A stretch of 16,742 nucleotides of DNA from Lachnospiraceae bacterium (GTDB taxonomy: Bacteria; Bacillota; Clostridia; Lachnospirales; Lachnospiraceae): contig CAAEHZ010000544.1 in assembly GCA_900755865.1 (NCBI GenBank), positions 1 to 16,742 on the forward strand. The letters run 5' to 3'. A program made the translations under genes and the position numbers. Under the pieces are notes generated by a model, which was not told where the DNA came from, made no database searches, and was given only the letters and a program-made list of their open reading frames with translations. Of this stretch, positions 14,959-16,742 are shown piece by piece (within the stretch, counting starts at the first letter, position 1; each line of letters starts with the position of its first letter).

Positions 14959-15105
14959 TGTGGACAATGTGGATAATGTGTATAAAGAAAAAACGACAGG
15001 GAAAAGCGGGCAAAATTCCCTGCTGGATTATCCACAGGAAAAACAAAAATATCCACAGAAAACCTTCCGGATAAAAGGGAAGAACTCTGTGGATATTGTG
15101 GAAAA
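14959..15105. promoter_or_regulatory. Cluster of seven DnaA-box-like nonamers upstream of dnaD
   Basis: In the TGTGGATAA orientation: TGTGGACAA (14959), TGTGGATAA (14968, perfect) and TGTGTATAA (14977) lie head to tail with exact 9-nt period; TGTGGATAT (15088) and TGTGGAAAA (15097) are another adjacent pair ending at the murC stop. In the opposite orientation: TTATCCACA (15028, perfect) and ATATCCACA (15049), 21 nt apart. Two perfect and several one-mismatch sites in 147 bases cannot easily be chance. The genes downstream load the replicative helicase, so DnaA control of this operon is the simplest role. Confidence 0.8.
14984..15022 (-). terminator. Probable murC terminator
   Basis: On the minus strand CAGGGAA (15022-15016) pairs with TTCCCTG (15003-14997) across a 12-nt loop and is followed by TCGTTTTTTCTTT. 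This is a standard intrinsic terminator about 85 nt after the murC stop. It is flanked on both sides by DnaA boxes. Confidence 0.65.
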
Positions 15106-16485
15106 CTAAATGCCGAGAAGATTTTCACCGATTTTCAGCACATCACCTGCCCCCATAGTTATCAACAGGTCGCCGTTTATGCAATTTTCCAGTAAGAAAT
15201 TTTCAATTTCATCAAAGGTGGGAAAATAGAAACATTCATGTCCCAATGCCTCAATCTCCTCCTTCAGGGTTTCGGAGCTGATGCCAAGGTGGTCGGTTTC
15301 CCGGGCGGCATAAATATCAGCCAGCACGATTTTATCAGCCAGAGTCAGAGCCTTTGCGAAATCCTTTAAAAGGGATTTCGTCCGGGAGTAAGTGTGGGGC
15401 TGGAAGACACACCAAAGTCTGTTGTGAGGACAGTTCCGGGCTGCCTTCAGGGCGGCGGTAATCTCTGTGGGATGGTGGGAATAGTCATCAATAATGGTGA
15501 CGCCGCCGATGGTTCCCTTATACTCAAAGCGTCTGTCGGTTCCGCCGAAATCGTGCAGGGCAGTTTTGCTGATTTCTCTGTCGATACCCAGATAATCGGA
15601 AACCGCACAGGCGGCAAGGGCATTCATAACATTATGCTCGCCGGGAACCTGCAGGGAAAGGGTGCGGGTCTGCCCGTCGGGAGAGTGCAGCAGGAACGTG
15701 GGATGCCCAAGCGCATCATAGATGATCTTTTCAGGATAATAGTCTGCGGTACTGTCTGTGCCGAAGGTAATAATCCGACAGGGCAGTCCGGCGGTAATCT
15801 CATCCAGATTTTCGATGGAACGGTTGATGACAAGGCAGCCGTCCGCGGGAAGCAGCCTGGCAAATTTCCGGAAGGAATGGCGGATATCTGCCAAATCCCT
15901 GAAGAAGTCCAGATGGTCTGCTTCTATATTTAATATGACACCGATTTTCGGGAAAAAGCTTAAAAAGCTGTTGGTGTATTCACAGGCTTCTGTGACAAAG
16001 TAACCGGACTTTCCCACCCGGATATTTCCACCGATTGGTTTGAAGATACCGCCGATGGAGAGGGTAGGGTCGGTATCCGCCTGCAGCAGAATCTGGCTGA
16101 GCATGGAGGTGGTAGTGGTTTTCCCATGGGTTCCGCTGACGGCAACCGGAGTCTGGTAATTTTTCATAAGCTGCCCAAGAAGCTCGGCTCTTGTCAGACA
16201 GGGAATCCCCTTTTCGTGGGCAGCGATATATTCCGGATTATCGGGATGGATGGCGCTGGTGAAAACAACCACGTCCAAATCATCGGTAATATTTTCTGCC
16301 CGTTGTCCATAAAATACGGTAATGGATTTCGCTTCCAGCATATCCGTCAGAGCACTGTGCGCCCGGTCAGAACCGGAAACCCGGAAACCCGCATCCGCAA
16401 GAATTTCTGCAAGACCGCTCATGCTGATACCGCCGATACCCACAAAAAAGACAGAAACGGGGTGATGAAAATCTATTTTATACAT
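15106..16485 (-). CDS. murC: UDP-N-acetylmuramate--L-alanine ligase
   Basis: MurC adds L-alanine to UDP-MurNAc with ATP, the first amino-acid step of peptidoglycan precursor synthesis in the cytoplasm. The 459-residue length is normal. The N-terminal Rossmann domain shows VFFVGIGGISMSGLAEIL (12-29), typical of MurC. The ATP loop is VSGTHGKTTTTSML (116-129). The central domain includes VTEACEYTNSFLSF and ILNIEADHLDFF, and the C-terminal domain has IDDYSHHPTEI and FQPHTYSRT. AAGGAAGGG lies about 6 nt before the ATG at 16485. A clear promoter lies upstream and a terminator downstream, so it can be transcribed alone; dnaD follows in the same direction. Confidence 0.96.
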   Translation of the reverse strand: MYKIDFHHPVSVFFVGIGGISMSGLAEILADAGFRVSGSDRAHSALTDMLEAKSITVFYGQRAENITDDLDVVVFTSAIHPDNPEYIAAHEKGIPCLTRAELLGQLMKNYQTPVAVSGTHGKTTTTSMLSQILLQADTDPTLSIGGIFKPIGGNIRVGKSGYFVTEACEYTNSFLSFFPKIGVILNIEADHLDFFRDLADIRHSFRKFARLLPADGCLVINRSIENLDEITAGLPCRIITFGTDSTADYYPEKIIYDALGHPTFLLHSPDGQTRTLSLQVPGEHNVMNALAACAVSDYLGIDREISKTALHDFGGTDRRFEYKGTIGGVTIIDDYSHHPTEITAALKAARNCPHNRLWCVFQPHTYSRTKSLLKDFAKALTLADKIVLADIYAARETDHLGISSETLKEEIEALGHECFYFPTFDEIENFLLENCINGDLLITMGAGDVLKIGENLLGI

Positions 16486-16525
16486 AATGACCCTTCCTTT
16501 TTCTTAATTTTTTACCACTGATATC

Positions 16526-16554
16526 ATTATATACATTTGCTGAGTAAAAAACAA
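16526..16554 (-). promoter_or_regulatory. murC promoter
   Basis: On the minus strand the -35 is TTGTTT (16549-16554), the spacer 17 nt, and the -10 a perfect TATAAT (16526-16531). The leader to the murC start is about 35 nt. Confidence 0.75.
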
Positions 16555-16627
16555 ACAAAAGATAATGAAGTTATAAAGGAAAAGGTAACAAGGGAAAGAA
16601 CAGAACATTGAGAAAAAATGGAAAAAA

Positions 16628-16643
16628 TGACAAAAAATTGTCA
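16628..16643. promoter_or_regulatory. Perfect inverted repeat TGACAA-N4-TTGTCA
   Basis: TGACAA (16628-16633) and TTGTCA (16638-16643) form a perfect 6-bp-arm inverted repeat with an AAAA spacer, just upstream of the rightward promoter. The size suits a dimeric regulator's operator. It has no T-tract of terminator type. Confidence 0.4.
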
Positions 16644-16650
16644 CAAATTG

Positions 16651-16679
16651 TTTCATTTTATCTGCAAATATGATATAAT
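16651..16679 (+). promoter_or_regulatory. Promoter of the gene starting at 16720
   Basis: A perfect -10 TATAAT (16674-16679) has a TG extension (TGATATAAT). A weak -35 TTTCAT (16651-16656) lies at 17 nt spacing. The leader to the start codon is about 35 nt. Confidence 0.7.
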
Positions 16680-16719
16680 AAGTGCATCGAAAAACTATCG
16701 ACCAGGCAGAGGTGACGAC

Positions 16720-16742
16720 ATGATTAAAAAAGAGATGATTGC
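16720..16742 (+). CDS. Start of a gene cut by the window edge (possibly glucose-1-phosphate adenylyltransferase)
   Basis: An ATG at 16720 follows AGAGGTGA by a few bases and lies downstream of a strong promoter, so a real gene starts here. Only MIKKEMIA is visible. From memory, clostridial GlgC proteins often begin in a similar way, with the nucleotide-binding LLAGGQGSRL next, so glgC is a reasonable guess, but eight residues cannot establish it. Confidence 0.6.

Noticed and set aside
14862..15105. Chromosomal replication origin (oriC)
   Set aside because: The DnaA boxes are dense, but dnaA/dnaN are not adjacent and no clear AT-rich unwinding element or skew information is available in this window; gene regulation is the more cautious reading.
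15394..15933. 179-codon open frame on the plus strand
   Set aside because: It lies opposite murC, has no ribosome site and its translation resembles no family; murC on the other strand is certain.

Overview
The window looks like a chromosomal segment of an anaerobic Firmicute of the Clostridia, most likely a gut Lachnospiraceae. The basis is moderate GC with A-rich leaders and strong AGGAGG-type ribosome sites. It carries an LplA/LplB/YtcP-type sugar ABC system with a membrane-anchored AraC regulator, a long (394 aa) PRPP synthetase, and a DnaD/DnaI replication pair. No rRNA, tRNA, CRISPR array, insertion sequence or phage gene was seen.

Region 1 (1-11458, plus strand) is a carbohydrate-utilisation locus. 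In order it holds: the C-terminal half of a split transketolase (cut by the window edge); an FGGY kinase with glycerol-kinase-like active-site residues; a GH63/GH37-like (alpha/alpha)6 glycosidase interrupted by an in-frame TAA; a two-TM AraC-type regulator; a lipoprotein solute-binding protein; two ABC permeases; a DUF4038/GH140-type (apiosidase-like) glycosidase without a signal peptide; and a metal-dependent amidohydrolase of unknown role. No ABC ATPase is encoded here, as is usual for this transporter class, which shares an MsmX-like ATPase. My main reading is a locus for apiose-containing glycans or glycosides: import, intracellular release of D-apiose by the GH140-like enzyme, then (after an isomerase not in the window) an apulose kinase and a split apulose-4-phosphate transketolase feeding the pentose phosphate pathway and glycolysis. 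The enzyme families fit, but substrate specificity is inferred.

A nested hairpin with T-tracts on both strands (11491-11546) separates region 1 from region 2, which converges on it from the minus strand.

Region 2 (11564-16485, minus strand) is housekeeping: murC (UDP-MurNAc-L-Ala ligase), then dnaD, a dnaI/dnaC-type helicase loader with a TTG start, and prs (PRPP synthetase), with gaps of 16-18 nt between the last three. The murC-dnaD gap (14832-15105) contains a dense set of DnaA-box-like nonamers, including three head-to-tail with exact 9-nt period, wrapped around a probable murC terminator and upstream of a candidate dnaD promoter. This suggests that DnaA controls the helicase-loading genes.

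Region 3 (16486-16742) is a divergent intergenic region with promoters for murC (minus) and for a gene that begins at 16720 (plus), of which only eight residues are visible (possibly glgC).
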